The translations under genes and the position numbers were made by a program. The notes beneath the pieces were generated by a model. It ran no database searches. It saw only the letters and a list, made by a program, of their open reading frames with translations, and was not told where the DNA came from. This document shows positions 52,601 through 60,034 of a stretch of DNA of 64,000 bases, piece after piece; the stretch's first letter is position 1; every line of letters starts with the position of its first letter. The stretch comes from Bacillus niameyensis (lineage in GTDB: Bacteria > Bacillota > Bacilli > Bacillales > Bacillaceae_C), in contig NZ_LN831197.1 of the NCBI RefSeq assembly GCF_001375535.1, forward strand, positions 161,183 through 225,182, in the 5' to 3' direction.

Positions 52601-53132
52601 TGTTATTAAATTTATTGATTTCATTGGGATCACATTCGGGAGAGAACAACTTAATGAAAATTTGAAATTTATAGCAAATGCGCTTGATCGGAAAAAAGAT
52701 GAAACAGCTAGAGAAACACTTCGTCGCTATTTTTTAAATGATTTTTACAAAGACCATGTAAGGGTATATAAGAAACATCCAATTTATTGGTTATTTACAT
52801 CAGGTAAAGAAAAAGCATTCAATTGCTTAATTTATATGCATCGTTATGACAAATCGACTCTTTCACGAATTCGTACAGATTATTTGCATGAGTGTCAAAT
52901 TCGTTTAGATGCAGAAAAGAAGGATTTGCTCCATTTTATTGAAAGTGGGTCAAGGCCAAAGGAAATTAGCAATGCTAATAAGGAATTAAAACTTGTAAAT
53001 AAGAAGATAGCCGAGTTAAAAGACTATGATGAACTTCTGCATTACATGGCCGATAAGCAAATAGAAATTGATTTGGACGATGGCGTTAAGGTGAATTACG
53101 AGAAATTTAAAGGATTGGTTCAAAAAATTTAG
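49611..53132 (+). CDS. pglX: BREX-type adenine-specific DNA methyltransferase PglX, solitary
   Basis: Full-length PglX, 1173 residues, the usual size for BREX-1. In BREX systems it makes N6-methyladenine in one strand of an asymmetric site to mark self DNA, and is needed for phage exclusion. The N-terminus LALKNLATRARRELLQRVEA and AYTWFNRFTALRFMEINDYL are typical of BREX-1 PglX; SAM motif I is FDPAMGSGHILVYMFDVLYE near residue 306 and catalytic motif IV is VVILNPPYMGSGSMN near residue 487. AGGTGA precedes ATG 49611. None of brxA, brxB, brxC, pglZ, brxL or brxHII is within reach: the neighbours are a polysaccharide operon and a catalase. It looks intact, with no frameshift or premature stop. 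Confidence 0.93.
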   Translation: MNKLALKNLATRARRELLQRVEARALKMGITAEALNTAEIESSDALFINGKQLSNEEKIQRDKLIERVKQIGFYQVIDEVAYTWFNRFTALRFMEINDYLPTKVRVLSSSYSDSTEPDMMKEVLSLNLELDKEYVYELKMKNDSEELFKYLIIKHCNDLNRYMPFMFEKINDYSEILFPEGLLATDSFIRDMTNTELIPEENWEKIEVIGWLYQFYITDEKDRVFREKKKYKAEEIPFATQLFTPEWIVHYMVQNSLGRYWVEAHPEHRDLQSGWDYYLEHEQEDFEEKIIPFVCKDLNVEDIKCFDPAMGSGHILVYMFDVLYEIYKKCGYMEREIPRLIIEKNLYGLDIDDRAYQLACFSVVMKALKYNRRFLRSIERDGLTLNLASIQETNGWTDDDILYLVGENSGENYDIIERFVRQYVDAKTFGSLIKVTEENIDFLKERFNEIKSRPIEDLFNIEKRERVLSLLPNLISQTKIMGQTYDVVILNPPYMGSGSMNKELASFLKQYYPDSKSDLFAAFMEIDQYLKLYGFYAAVNQHSWMFLSSYEKLRGKIIKNKFIDTMLHLGPRAFEEIGGEVVQTTAFVMRNLQITECNGTYLRMVEENTAEEKRKRAIEAVQNPTIPYRYSSNQTDFTKIPGCSLAYWASHQIISLFDEHKTISGIANPRLGMATANNNRFLRLWHEVNWNNTNIRAANRESAQASKCRWFPYNKGGEYRKWYGNIDYIVDWENDGEKIRSFVDDKGKVRSHNYNLDYIFKPSITWSALSSGSFGSRFSPKGFLFDNSGSSLFTNELDELYIILGYLSTNIVRYIFPLINPTLNYQPGTVGSLPFLSIEEEKRNEIIQIVKENIIISKNEWDAYEVSWDFKKHPLLYNQFKTIDSTFREWEQFTENQFNQLKSNEVKLNDIFIELFSLQNAISREVQDKDITIRKADLEQDIKSFISYAIGCSFGRYSLDDDGLIFAGGKINFSRYKTFPVDEDNILPISPYFDDDIVIKFIDFIGITFGREQLNENLKFIANALDRKKDETARETLRRYFLNDFYKDHVRVYKKHPIYWLFTSGKEKAFNCLIYMHRYDKSTLSRIRTDYLHECQIRLDAEKKDLLHFIESGSRPKEISNANKELKLVNKKIAELKDYDELLHYMADKQIEIDLDDGVKVNYEKFKGLVQKI

Positions 53133-53226
53133 AAGAAGAGGCTGGGACATAACTAAAATTACTCCCTCTAAACGAGTAAATCCACAATATACAATATTGT
53201 TCGGATTCATCTTGGGGTAAAAAACT

Positions 53227-53306
53227 TTTGTCCCGCATTAACTGGCTGTAAGACCCCACTTCAAGAATTCGAGGATAATCCAAGAATTGTAAGTGGGGGA
53301 TCAACA
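53227..53306 (+). repeat. IS200/IS605-like right end (possible omega-RNA scaffold remnant)
   Basis: The run TCCCGCATTAACTGGCTG, TAAGACCCCACTTCAAG ... TAAGTGGGGGATCAAC has the build of right ends of Bacillaceae IS605/IS1341 elements: a CCCG...TGGG hairpin, a long hairpin closed by CCCCACTT/AAGTGGGG with an inner AATTC/GAATT stem, and a terminal TCAAC. In such elements this segment doubles as the 3' part of the TnpB guide RNA. No tnpA or tnpB is present here. Family placement is from memory. Confidence 0.5.
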
Positions 53307-53404
53307 GCCATATCTAGCTTAAGCGCATATCGACTAGCAAACTTCTACGCTTCTTCCTACGATAAGTCAGCATCGGCTCATTCTTCGCCGTGTTTCCTTT
53401 ATCT

Positions 53405-53600
53405 CGGACCAACAGGACGTTGGTCAGAACGGCGTTGCGCCAGGACGGCGCGTCCTTAGCCGTTCATCCTTATTAGGAAGCTTGTACGTCGGTGAGCAAT
53501 GCGCTTGCGCCTTAAAGAGTAAAAGCCCGATTGGTTCGGGCCCGCAGGACGCGGGTCACAAAGGCGTTGCAACGGGATGTTGCGAATTTAGCCTTTGTTC
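53405..53600 (-). ncRNA. GC-rich multi-hairpin RNA, Bacillaceae-1-like
   Basis: Five stems: 53408-53426 (GACCAAC/GTTGGTC), 53429-53465 (outer AACGGC/GCCGTT, inner GCGCC/GGCGC), 53526-53542 (GCCCGA/TCGGGC), 53542-53556 (CCCGC/GCGGG) and 53560-53598 (outer CAAAGGC/GCCTTTG, inner TGCAAC/GTTGCG). Three inner stems carry the pentaloop AGGAC and one GGGAT; on the minus strand these read GTCCT and ATCCC. The Bacillaceae-1 RNA motif is, as I recall, defined by terminal loops of consensus RUCCU, so the minus strand is the likelier sense. If instead the plus strand is transcribed, GGA in loops would resemble CsrA sites. Strand and boundaries are inferred. Confidence 0.5.
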
Positions 53601-53607
53601 CTCTAAC

Positions 53608-53643
53608 AATCAGTGGGGGATGAAAAAAACCCCCACTGATTGA
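53608..53643. other. 13-bp perfect hairpin at the end of the element
   Basis: CAATCAGTGGGGG pairs with CCCCCACTGATTG around ATGAAAAAAA. There is no T run on either flank; the T run is in the loop on the minus strand. Confidence 0.7.
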
Positions 53644-53707
53644 AGTTTCACTTTATCCCAACCTCATAATTTTAATAAATTGCCCCGATATGAAGTGTTC
53701 AACTTTC

Positions 53708-53857
53708 TTATTGTGGAATAAAACCATGAAAATGATATTGCATCATAAATGTCATTTCTCCGGATTGCCCTCCGATAAACTGTTCGAATTTATTCACGTT
53801 TTCAGAATCAGGTTGTTCTGCCTCACGGGTAGTTAAATCATCTGTTTGTTCAGACAT
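53708..53857 (-). CDS. Small 49-residue hypothetical protein
   Basis: ATG 53857 on the minus strand, with AGGAG 10 bases upstream, to TAA at 53708. The protein reads MSEQTDDLTTREAEQPDSEN then VNKFEQFIGGQSGEMTFMMQ and ends YHFHGFIPQ. The head is acidic and unstructured; the tail is rich in Met, His and aromatic residues. I do not recognise the family. It lies just downstream of the catalase gene on the same strand (127 bases), and may be co-transcribed with it. The Met/His-rich tail could bind metal, which is only a guess. Confidence 0.55.
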   Translation of the reverse strand: MSEQTDDLTTREAEQPDSENVNKFEQFIGGQSGEMTFMMQYHFHGFIPQ

Positions 53858-53984
53858 ATCCCATCATCTCCTAGAAGGTAATTCATTAAAGTTTGCCCTT
53901 TAAAAGGTAGAATAATCAAAAGCTTCACAGGATGAAAAGGGAAGCATCAAAGTTTTCGAATTTTTTACTTGAAGAGAGCTTAGA

Positions 53985-55583
53985 TTAATAAGGATCTGCT
54001 TCCTTTCCCTTATTCTGTGCCTCTTGAACAGCTTTATCCGCGGAAACTGTACTCGTATGATCCTTATTAGTTTTTTTATTCTTTACGTTTTGCAGCCCAT
54101 CTCGAACTCTGCGGCCATATTCTTCGTCAGCTTTTGTAAAATGCTCAATCATTTTCTCTTGGATATGCGGTTTACAAACGCTTAATGCATCAGTTAAGTT
54201 GGAAATCAACTCATCTTTTTCCCAATCTTCGAAACTGCGATAAGTTTCACCAGCTTGACCATAATTATTTTCTCGGTCAATACTTTCTCTTGTTAGTTTT
54301 GCATTATAGTGTGGCTCATGTTCAACGCCAGATTGGGTTGCTTCTTTAAAACCTCCTAGCGTGGAAGGTTCGTAATTAACATGAGGATTATTACTTTTAG
54401 AATAATTGGTATTAAAGCTCATTTGACCGCCATGCTGATTCGAACCTACGTGTTTATTTGGCGAGTTAATTGGTAATTGTAAATAGTTTGTCCCAACCCG
54501 ATGTCTTTGTGTATCAGAATAAGAGAAAGTCCTTCCTTGCAACATTTTATCATCGGAAAAATCAAGACCGTCAACGAGAACCCCAGTTCCAAATGCAGCT
54601 TGTTCAACTTCATCGAAATAGTTTTCAGGATTTCTGTTTAGTACCATTTTTCCGACTGGAAGAAATGGAAATTTATCTTTAGGCCACAGTTTTGTGTCAT
54701 CAAGAGGATCAAAATCAAGTTCTGGATGTTCACCATCGCTCATAATTTGGACGTTCAATTCCCACTCAGGATAATTTCCACTTTCAATGGATTCATATAA
54801 GTCTTGAGTTGCATGGCTAACATTTTTAGCTTGTATTTCTTCTGCTTCTTTTTGAGTAAGGTTTTTAATTTCATTATTTAAAGGTTCCCAGTGATATTTT
54901 ACTAAAACGGCCTCACCTTGCTGATTTACCCATTTATACGTATTTACACCAGACCCTTGCATTTGACGATAATTGGCAGGTATCCCCCAGGGGGAAAAAA
55001 TAAAAGTGATCATGTGGATTGCCTCAGGTGATTCAGAAATAAAATCAAACATCCGCTCAGGATCCGGTAAATTTGTAACAGGGTCGGGTTTAAATGAATG
55101 AATCATATCAGGGAACTTAATGGCGTCACGAATAAAGAAGATCTTTATATTGTTTCCGACCAAATCCCAGTTTCCATCTTCCGTATAAAATTTGACGGCA
55201 AAACCCCTTGGGTCGCGAGCTGTCTCGGGTGATTCTATTCCACCAATAACAGTAGAAAAACGGACAAAAACAGGTGTCTTTTTTCCAGCACTTTGGAAAA
55301 CTTTTGCACGTGTGTATTTGGCAATATCTTCATCTCCGGCCTTACCGTATGTCTCAAAATAACCATGTGCTCCAGCCCCTCGAGCATGGACGACTCTTTC
55401 TGGAACACGTTCACGATCAAAATGAGAAATCTTTTCAATGAAATCATAATTTTCGAGAGTAGCTGGTCCTCTATTTCCGACAGTTCTTATATTTTGATTA
55501 TTTGTAATAGGATGGCCTTGTCTTGTTGTTAACATGTCTTCGTTCATTTCGGAACTTGCACGTTCTTGATTATCGTTCTCCAT
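53985..55583 (-). CDS. katA: Heme catalase (KatA family)
   Basis: Breaks down hydrogen peroxide to water and oxygen. 532 residues; catalytic His in [18 protein letters not shown] near residue 60, distal Asn in [20 protein letters not shown], and the heme-ligand Tyr in [20 protein letters not shown]. The C-terminus is a basic then acidic tail ([20 protein letters not shown]). ATG 55583 has AAAGGAG at 9 bases on the minus strand; the frame is open to 55610. A PerR-like sequence lies upstream. Could be a vegetative KatA or a spore KatX-type catalase; I cannot separate them. Confidence 0.93.
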   Translation of the reverse strand: MENDNQERASSEMNEDMLTTRQGHPITNNQNIRTVGNRGPATLENYDFIEKISHFDRERVPERVVHARGAGAHGYFETYGKAGDEDIAKYTRAKVFQSAGKKTPVFVRFSTVIGGIESPETARDPRGFAVKFYTEDGNWDLVGNNIKIFFIRDAIKFPDMIHSFKPDPVTNLPDPERMFDFISESPEAIHMITFIFSPWGIPANYRQMQGSGVNTYKWVNQQGEAVLVKYHWEPLNNEIKNLTQKEAEEIQAKNVSHATQDLYESIESGNYPEWELNVQIMSDGEHPELDFDPLDDTKLWPKDKFPFLPVGKMVLNRNPENYFDEVEQAAFGTGVLVDGLDFSDDKMLQGRTFSYSDTQRHRVGTNYLQLPINSPNKHVGSNQHGGQMSFNTNYSKSNNPHVNYEPSTLGGFKEATQSGVEHEPHYNAKLTRESIDRENNYGQAGETYRSFEDWEKDELISNLTDALSVCKPHIQEKMIEHFTKADEEYGRRVRDGLQNVKNKKTNKDHTSTVSADKAVQEAQNKGKEADPY

Positions 55584-55692
55584 TGATATATCTCCTTTAT
55601 GTAAAGTCAAAGTATAGGATGAGCTTTTGTCATGAAAAATAATCTACAAATAAAATACTTATTTCACTTGCCAATTAAGTCTTTAAAATGTC

Positions 55693-55707
55693 TTAAAATA
55701 ATAATTA
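55693..55707. promoter_or_regulatory. Possible PerR box upstream of the catalase gene
   Basis: TTAAAATAATAATTA matches the PerR box TTATAATNATTATAA at 11 of 14 fixed positions. In AT-rich DNA this is weak evidence, but PerR control of katA is known in B. subtilis. It lies 110 bases before the start codon. Confidence 0.3.
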
Positions 55708-55770
55708 ATTGACGAACTTTACAGAAATTAATTAACATTAGAAGAAGGTTCATTTGACTGACAATAATTT

Positions 55771-55820
55771 GCTGTAGACTCCACTTCAAAATCCAGTAAT
55801 AGGAGATGGGAGAACATCAC
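55771..55820. repeat. Short decayed copy of the IS605-like end
   Basis: GCTGTAGACTCCACTTCAAA and GGAGATGGGAGAACATCAC correspond to the CTGTAAGACCCCACTTCAAG and AAGTGGGGGATCAAC parts of the 53227-53306 repeat. The middle is shortened and the stem only partly pairs (CTCC/GGAG). The remaining intergenic stretch 55584-55886 holds nothing further. Confidence 0.35.
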
Positions 55821-55886
55821 TGACTAAAATTGCACTGCAAAAGGTCGGCGCTTTTTAAATAAGTAAATAGAATAGGAGTTTTAGGG

Positions 55887-56879
55887 ATGAGAAAAATTGT
55901 ATTATTGCAAAGTTCTAAAACGACAGCCCAAATCTTTACGAAAGAACAATTGCTCTATCTTGAAAAATTTGGAGAAGTAATAATTAACCAGGACGAAGAA
56001 GGTGTACAAGCAACAACGGTTAAAAATTTATTGAAAGATGCGGATATTGCGGTTACATCTTGGGGATGTCCTATGTTAGATCAGAATATTTTGGAGTCGG
56101 CCCCTAAATTGAAAGCGGTTTTACATGCTGCAGGGACAGTGAAAGGTATTGTTTCTCCCGAATTATGGGAAAGAGGGATTCGGGTAAGTAGCGCGGCAGA
56201 TGCATTAGGTAAAGGAGTTGCGGAAACCGCACTTGGTCTTATGATCATGTCGTTAAAGAACGTTTGGAAATTAACGAAAAATACTCGAGAAGGGGAATGG
56301 AATAAAGATAAAGACAAAATCAAAGAAGTTTTTGGAATCACGGTTGGGGTAGTGGGAGCAGGGCGAGCAGGCCGCCATTTTATCCGACTTTTACAAGCTT
56401 TTGATGTCAATATTGTAGTTTTTGACCCAACAGTCTCCGAGGATGAAGCGAAAACAATCGGGGTGACAAAGCTTGAATTGGAGGATCTGCTTACACAATC
56501 AGATGTCGTTTCCATCCATGCTCCATCCATACCAGAAACCGAAAACATGTTCAATAAAAGGCGTTTACAATTGATAAAAGATGACGCAATTTTAATAAAT
56601 ACAGCTAGAGGTTCTATTATTGATGAAGCTGCACTTATTTCAGAACTAGAGAAGGGAAGACTTTTGGTTTGTCTTGATGTAACCAATCCTGAACCTCCTG
56701 CTGTTGATCATCCGTTTCGATCATTGCCGAATGTTGTTTTGACACCACATATAGCTGGTGCTGTTAATAATGGACTCCAAAGGCTTGGGCAATATGTTGT
56801 TGAAGATATTGAACGATTTCTTGCAGGTAACAAAATGGCAGGTGAAGTTGAGTATGCTGAATTGAATCAGTTGGCGTGA
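55887..56879 (+). CDS. D-isomer-specific 2-hydroxyacid dehydrogenase family protein
   Basis: A 330-residue NAD(P)-dependent dehydrogenase. The nucleotide motif GVVGAGRAGRHFIRLLQAF (G-x-G-x2-G) is near residue 155; the catalytic Arg is in INTARGSIIDEAALISELEK, the Glu in DVTNPEPPAVDHPF and the His in VVLTPHIAGAVNNG. Substrate unknown; relatives act on phosphoglycerate, glyoxylate, formate or phosphonate-related acids. ATG 55887 follows AGGAG. Stand-alone gene ending in a convergent hairpin. Confidence 0.9.
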   Translation: MRKIVLLQSSKTTAQIFTKEQLLYLEKFGEVIINQDEEGVQATTVKNLLKDADIAVTSWGCPMLDQNILESAPKLKAVLHAAGTVKGIVSPELWERGIRVSSAADALGKGVAETALGLMIMSLKNVWKLTKNTREGEWNKDKDKIKEVFGITVGVVGAGRAGRHFIRLLQAFDVNIVVFDPTVSEDEAKTIGVTKLELEDLLTQSDVVSIHAPSIPETENMFNKRRLQLIKDDAILINTARGSIIDEAALISELEKGRLLVCLDVTNPEPPAVDHPFRSLPNVVLTPHIAGAVNNGLQRLGQYVVEDIERFLAGNKMAGEVEYAELNQLA

Positions 56880-56904
56880 AAATAAACCTATAAGGCAAAA
56901 TAAA

Positions 56905-56975
56905 AAGCAGTGAAAATTGAGCTACGCCCCAATAGTACACAAAAACAGTTAAGGGTGCGGCTCATTTTCCTGCTT
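56905..56975. terminator. Long convergent hairpin
   Basis: AAGCAG/CTGCTT and GAAAATTGAGC/GCTCATTTTC pair with two single-base bulges, then CGCCC with GGGTGCG further in. It spans the gap between convergent genes and touches the minus-strand stop codon. It is probably a bidirectional terminator, although T tracts are short. Confidence 0.5.
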
Positions 56976-57369
56976 ACATAATAGCGATATATATTTCAAT
57001 TTCTCCATTAGGATTGTATTTTTCGTAGTCGAAAGTATATGCCCGATTTAATTCTCCATGTTCCTCTAATTCCCATATCTTTTTCCATGTTTTTATTATT
57101 CCTTGTTCATCACTAATATCGACATCGAAAACTTTATAGGATGTCGACTCGGGAATTTCGATCATAGAAGTTCCTTCGTCATCAATAGCAACCGCCAATG
57201 AATAATCCCCTTTAAAGTCATTTTCATAGTCAAAATACACTCCATACGTTGTTCCACGATAGTTTGTCAACGTGTGAGAAGCCTTTTCCCACATAGATTT
57301 AATTTTATCCATCATTTGCTCATCATGAAAATTATTTGTTCGAATTGTCTTGATTAAACTTAATTTCAT
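56974..57369 (-). CDS. GyrI-like / effector-binding domain protein
   Basis: A 131-residue stand-alone small-molecule-binding protein of the SHS2/GyrI-like (AraC effector-binding) fold: YRGTTYGVYFDYENDFKGDY, then the cofactor-pocket-like VAIDDEGTSMIEIPESTSYK and the end EKYNPNGEIEIYIAIM. Such proteins bind drugs or hydrophobic ligands, some inhibit DNA gyrase. No DNA-binding domain is fused. ATG 57369 has AAGGGTG at 6 bases; GTG 57378 is the open-frame limit. It lies 18 bases after the GGDEF-like regulator gene on the same strand, so the two are probably one operon. Confidence 0.72.
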   Translation of the reverse strand: MKLSLIKTIRTNNFHDEQMMDKIKSMWEKASHTLTNYRGTTYGVYFDYENDFKGDYSLAVAIDDEGTSMIEIPESTSYKVFDVDISDEQGIIKTWKKIWELEEHGELNRAYTFDYEKYNPNGEIEIYIAIM

Positions 57370-57387
57370 TTTATTCACCCTTAAAAA

Positions 57388-58731
57388 TTATAAATTTAAT
57401 AGCTCATCAGCAATAAAACTCAACTGATAGATCCGCCTTGGTCGGCCTTTATGGGATACCTTTTCTTCTCCGACAATATTAACTAGATCGGCATCCATCC
57501 ACTTTAATAAAATACGGTGGGCACTTCTTGTTGTAATTTTCAAAGTATCTGCGAGTTCTTGCGCTGTATATTCAATCTTTTTGTGGCGAGCAACCCTTGC
57601 CATCAACATCGTCATATAAGTAGCAGACATCCCTGCTTTTTCGGCCTTGTCTAATAAATGGGGATCTGTAATGGCCAATTCATATCTTTCATATTGCGTA
57701 TAAGTGGTTACATCTACAGGGCCTAGAACACTACGGTCTTCGCGAACTATATAGCATACGTTTCCACCTAATTCTTTAGACTGTCTTAATGCTAATCGGG
57801 CATGGCTCCCAGCTTCAGCAGCTGTTTGTCCAAAACCAACACCTAAACTTATTGTAATATCTAATTGGTTTTTCATATCTTGAAGTAGGGGAATGTACTT
57901 ATAACCGCGAGTTTCACGTTCGAAAATTCCACGTGTTGTAATAAATGAGTATTCTTCTCCACCTAAATTGATAAAATGTCCATCAAGCTGCTTTGTGTAA
58001 TCTAATAACATTTGTTGAATTTTTAATTTTAATAGTTGAACATCGTGTTCGGAGGAGTATTTCTCTGCTTTTCTTCTGAATTGATCGATATTTATTAACC
58101 CAAAAACGATTTGTGACTCCTTATTTTGGCGGGTTCGAGTTGAAAGTAAAGCGCGCTCTAATGTGACAATCATATCTTGTTGAGTTGGTGTGACTAATTG
58201 ATGGGGGACCTTTAACATTGTCAGTCGATCAGAAACCTCTTGAATCCCAGATAAGGCAACGCTTTCATGTCTTTGATAGTTTTCTAAATGAAATGAAACA
58301 ATCTCATCCACCTCATTGAAACTACTATTATATGGAATGAGTTCACATTTGGATTCACCTAGTTCAACGAGAATTTGTTCTACGTATTTTTTTTCTATTG
58401 TATCAATGGATAGTCGCTTTAGTTCAGAGCGTGCTTTTATGAGAAACAGAGTTCTGTACAGACCTGTTCCCATTAAAGGAACGTAATGGACAGGAATTGA
58501 AAAAGAAAGTTTTTGTTTCGCTATTTTGTACATCTGAAATTCTGTGAACAATAACACTTCGACAATGTTCATAATCTCTGTGACAATTTCAGGCAAATGA
58601 TCGGAAGATTCAATGATGCGGAAGATAGGATTAAAGTTAGGAAATGACTTTAGTGTGTCACTAGTCTGGTCTACAAGAGCTTTCGGACCAATAATTCCAA
58701 TTTGAATCCCGGAGTTATTTATTTTGGACAT
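57388..58731 (-). CDS. Transcriptional regulator with GGDEF-like domain and C-terminal HTH
   Basis: 447 residues, three parts. Residues 1-160 resemble an N-terminal sensor of PrpR-N type (SGIQIGIIGPKALVDQTSDT). Residues about 190-345 form a GGDEF-like nucleotidyl cyclase or GTP cyclohydrolase III-like domain: FGLINIDQFRRKAEKYSSEH and HFINLGGEEYSFITTRG, where GGEEY stands for GG[D/E]EF, then DITISLGVGFGQTAAEAGSH. The C-terminus from about 375 is a winged HTH (YTAQELADTLKITTRSAHRI; VSHKGRPRRIYQLSFI). ATG 58731 has AGGGG at 6 bases. It may be a nucleotide-responsive repressor or activator; I know no target. The downstream GyrI-like gene is a likely partner. Confidence 0.75.
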   Translation of the reverse strand: MSKINNSGIQIGIIGPKALVDQTSDTLKSFPNFNPIFRIIESSDHLPEIVTEIMNIVEVLLFTEFQMYKIAKQKLSFSIPVHYVPLMGTGLYRTLFLIKARSELKRLSIDTIEKKYVEQILVELGESKCELIPYNSSFNEVDEIVSFHLENYQRHESVALSGIQEVSDRLTMLKVPHQLVTPTQQDMIVTLERALLSTRTRQNKESQIVFGLINIDQFRRKAEKYSSEHDVQLLKLKIQQMLLDYTKQLDGHFINLGGEEYSFITTRGIFERETRGYKYIPLLQDMKNQLDITISLGVGFGQTAAEAGSHARLALRQSKELGGNVCYIVREDRSVLGPVDVTTYTQYERYELAITDPHLLDKAEKAGMSATYMTMLMARVARHKKIEYTAQELADTLKITTRSAHRILLKWMDADLVNIVGEEKVSHKGRPRRIYQLSFIADELLNL

Positions 58732-58895
58732 ATGCTTCCCCTCATGAAAAAAGTTATTTGAATTATTTATATTTTTTATTCTAATGATACAGATGAAAGG
58801 GGATTCTGTCAAAATGACTTATAGTCGGGAGCGGTTAAATGATTGCGAATTGCTGGACGTGCAAGTGATACTCTAAATGAGATAATCCTTGTAGT

Positions 58896-58928
58896 AAAAA
58901 AGAAAAAGCGGCAATTTTTAGCCGCTTT
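58896..58928 (-). terminator. Terminator of sspI
   Basis: On the minus strand AAAGCGGC pairs with GCCGCTTT around TAAAAATT, followed by a T-rich tract. Confidence 0.9.
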
Positions 58929-58931
58929 CCC

Positions 58932-59138
58932 TTACTTTAGTCCTTGTTCGAGGTTTTCTAGCATCATAATTTTTTCTTGATCATCAGCATTCGTCCAAAT
59001 GAGTTCAAATAGCACACCTAATCCAGGTAAATATTTCTCTTCTCCCATTTGGATGGCTTCAACTATTGTGTCTCTCAATTGAGCTTGATCATTATCAGCG
59101 ACGTTATGAATAACCGCTTTTCGCAAATTTAAATCCAT
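58932..59138 (-). CDS. sspI: Small acid-soluble spore protein I
   Basis: A 68-residue minor SASP made in the forespore. The N-terminus [20 protein letters not shown] and the block [17 protein letters not shown] are diagnostic of SspI. ATG 59138 has AGGAG at 8 bases; ATG 59144 would be only 2 bases from it. sspI next to ysgA and pheST is the B. subtilis order. Confidence 0.96.
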   Translation of the reverse strand: MDLNLRKAVIHNVADNDQAQLRDTIVEAIQMGEEKYLPGLGVLFELIWTNADDQEKIMMLENLEQGLK

Positions 59139-59237
59139 TATCATAACTCCTTTATGTAAATATATTTAAAGATAGTTTTTCGCAAATCGATGGGAATATG
59201 TATAATGAAAGAAGAATGTTTGGAAGGAATGGAAATG

Positions 59238-59984
59238 ATGGAGCACATACAGTCAACAAAAAATGAAAGAGTCAAATTATGGAAAAAATTATTAACGAAG
59301 AAATATCGTGATCTAACAGATAAATATCTTATTGAAGGCGAACATTTAGTTTCTGAAGCATTGAAAACGAATGACGTACTGGAATTGGTGATAGAGGAAG
59401 AACGATCAATACATGAAGACTGGTCTCAGCACCCTATTACAACCATCACCCAGGAAATTAGTAAACAAATTTCGGATACAAAAACACCCCAAGGAATTTT
59501 TGCCGTATGTAGAAAGAGAGAGAGTTCTATTGATTTTAACGAACATTCGCGATTTCTTCTTCTGGACGGTGTGCAAGATCCTGGAAATATCGGAACAATT
59601 ATCCGGACAGCGGATGCGGCAGGGATTGATGGTGTCATCCTTGGTGAAGGAACTGGAGATCTGTACAACCCGAAAGTGATTCGATCTGCGCAAGGAAGTC
59701 ATTTTCATTTGGTAATAGAGTCTGGAGATCTTTACACCTGGATGGGAAAATTAAAAGAGGCAAATATCTCTATATTTGGAACAGCCCTTGAGGGAGCAGT
59801 TGATTATAAGGAAGTACGACCAACGGATTCATTCGCGCTGATTGTTGGGAATGAAGGTGCAGGAGTTTCTCCTGAAATTCTTGAAAAAACCGATCAAAAC
59901 TTGTATATCCCTATCTATGGACAGAGTGAATCGTTGAATGTTTCAATTGCAACAGGGATATTACTGTACCACTTACGAAAATAG
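59238..59984 (+). CDS. ysgA: TrmH/SpoU family RNA 2'-O-methyltransferase YsgA
   Basis: A 248-residue SPOUT methyltransferase that 2'-O-methylates rRNA or tRNA. The N-terminal L30e-like domain begins HIQSTKNERVKLWKKLLTKK; the SPOUT motifs are LLDGVQDPGNIGTIIRTADA (motif 1, with catalytic Asn/Arg), ALIVGNEGAGVSPEI (motif 2) and IPIYGQSESLNVSIATGILL (motif 3), forming the knot. ATG 59238 is preferred (AAGGAAT upstream; ATG 59235 possible). A TATAAT at 59199-59204 may be its -10. It is divergent from sspI and precedes the pheST leader. Confidence 0.95.
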   Translation: MEHIQSTKNERVKLWKKLLTKKYRDLTDKYLIEGEHLVSEALKTNDVLELVIEEERSIHEDWSQHPITTITQEISKQISDTKTPQGIFAVCRKRESSIDFNEHSRFLLLDGVQDPGNIGTIIRTADAAGIDGVILGEGTGDLYNPKVIRSAQGSHFHLVIESGDLYTWMGKLKEANISIFGTALEGAVDYKEVRPTDSFALIVGNEGAGVSPEILEKTDQNLYIPIYGQSESLNVSIATGILLYHLRK

Positions 59985-59986
59985 GT

Positions 59987-60015
59987 TTGAAATCGGTTAA
60001 GAAAAAGTCTATAAT
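59987..60015 (+). promoter_or_regulatory. Sigma-A promoter of pheST
   Basis: TTGAAA at 59987-59992, 17 bases, then consensus TATAAT at 60010-60015, directly after ysgA and before the T-box leader. Confidence 0.8.
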
Positions 60016-60034
60016 GTGAATATCTAAATAATCG

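Larger units (their letters stand above)
53138..53666. mobile_element. Composite non-coding element with imperfect inverted ends
   Basis: The element starts 5 bases after the pglX stop with GAGGCTGGGACATAA (53138-53152) and ends with TTATCCCAACCTC (53654-53666), nearly the reverse complement (two bases deleted, one changed). GGGACATAAC-type ends are common in Firmicute intergenic repeats. Within it are an IS605-like right end (53227-53306), a GC-rich hairpin set (53405-53600) and a 13-bp hairpin (53608-53643). No ORF. The GC-rich part differs strongly in base use from the flanks, which suggests an acquired unit. Confidence 0.5.

Noticed and set aside
49611..53132. Complete BREX defence island
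   Set aside because: Only pglX is present; the flanking genes on both sides are metabolic.
56081..56686. 201-codon minus-strand frame opposite the 2-hydroxyacid dehydrogenase
   Set aside because: The plus strand encodes a complete dehydrogenase with all catalytic motifs; the antisense frame is Ser-rich and lacks a start signal.
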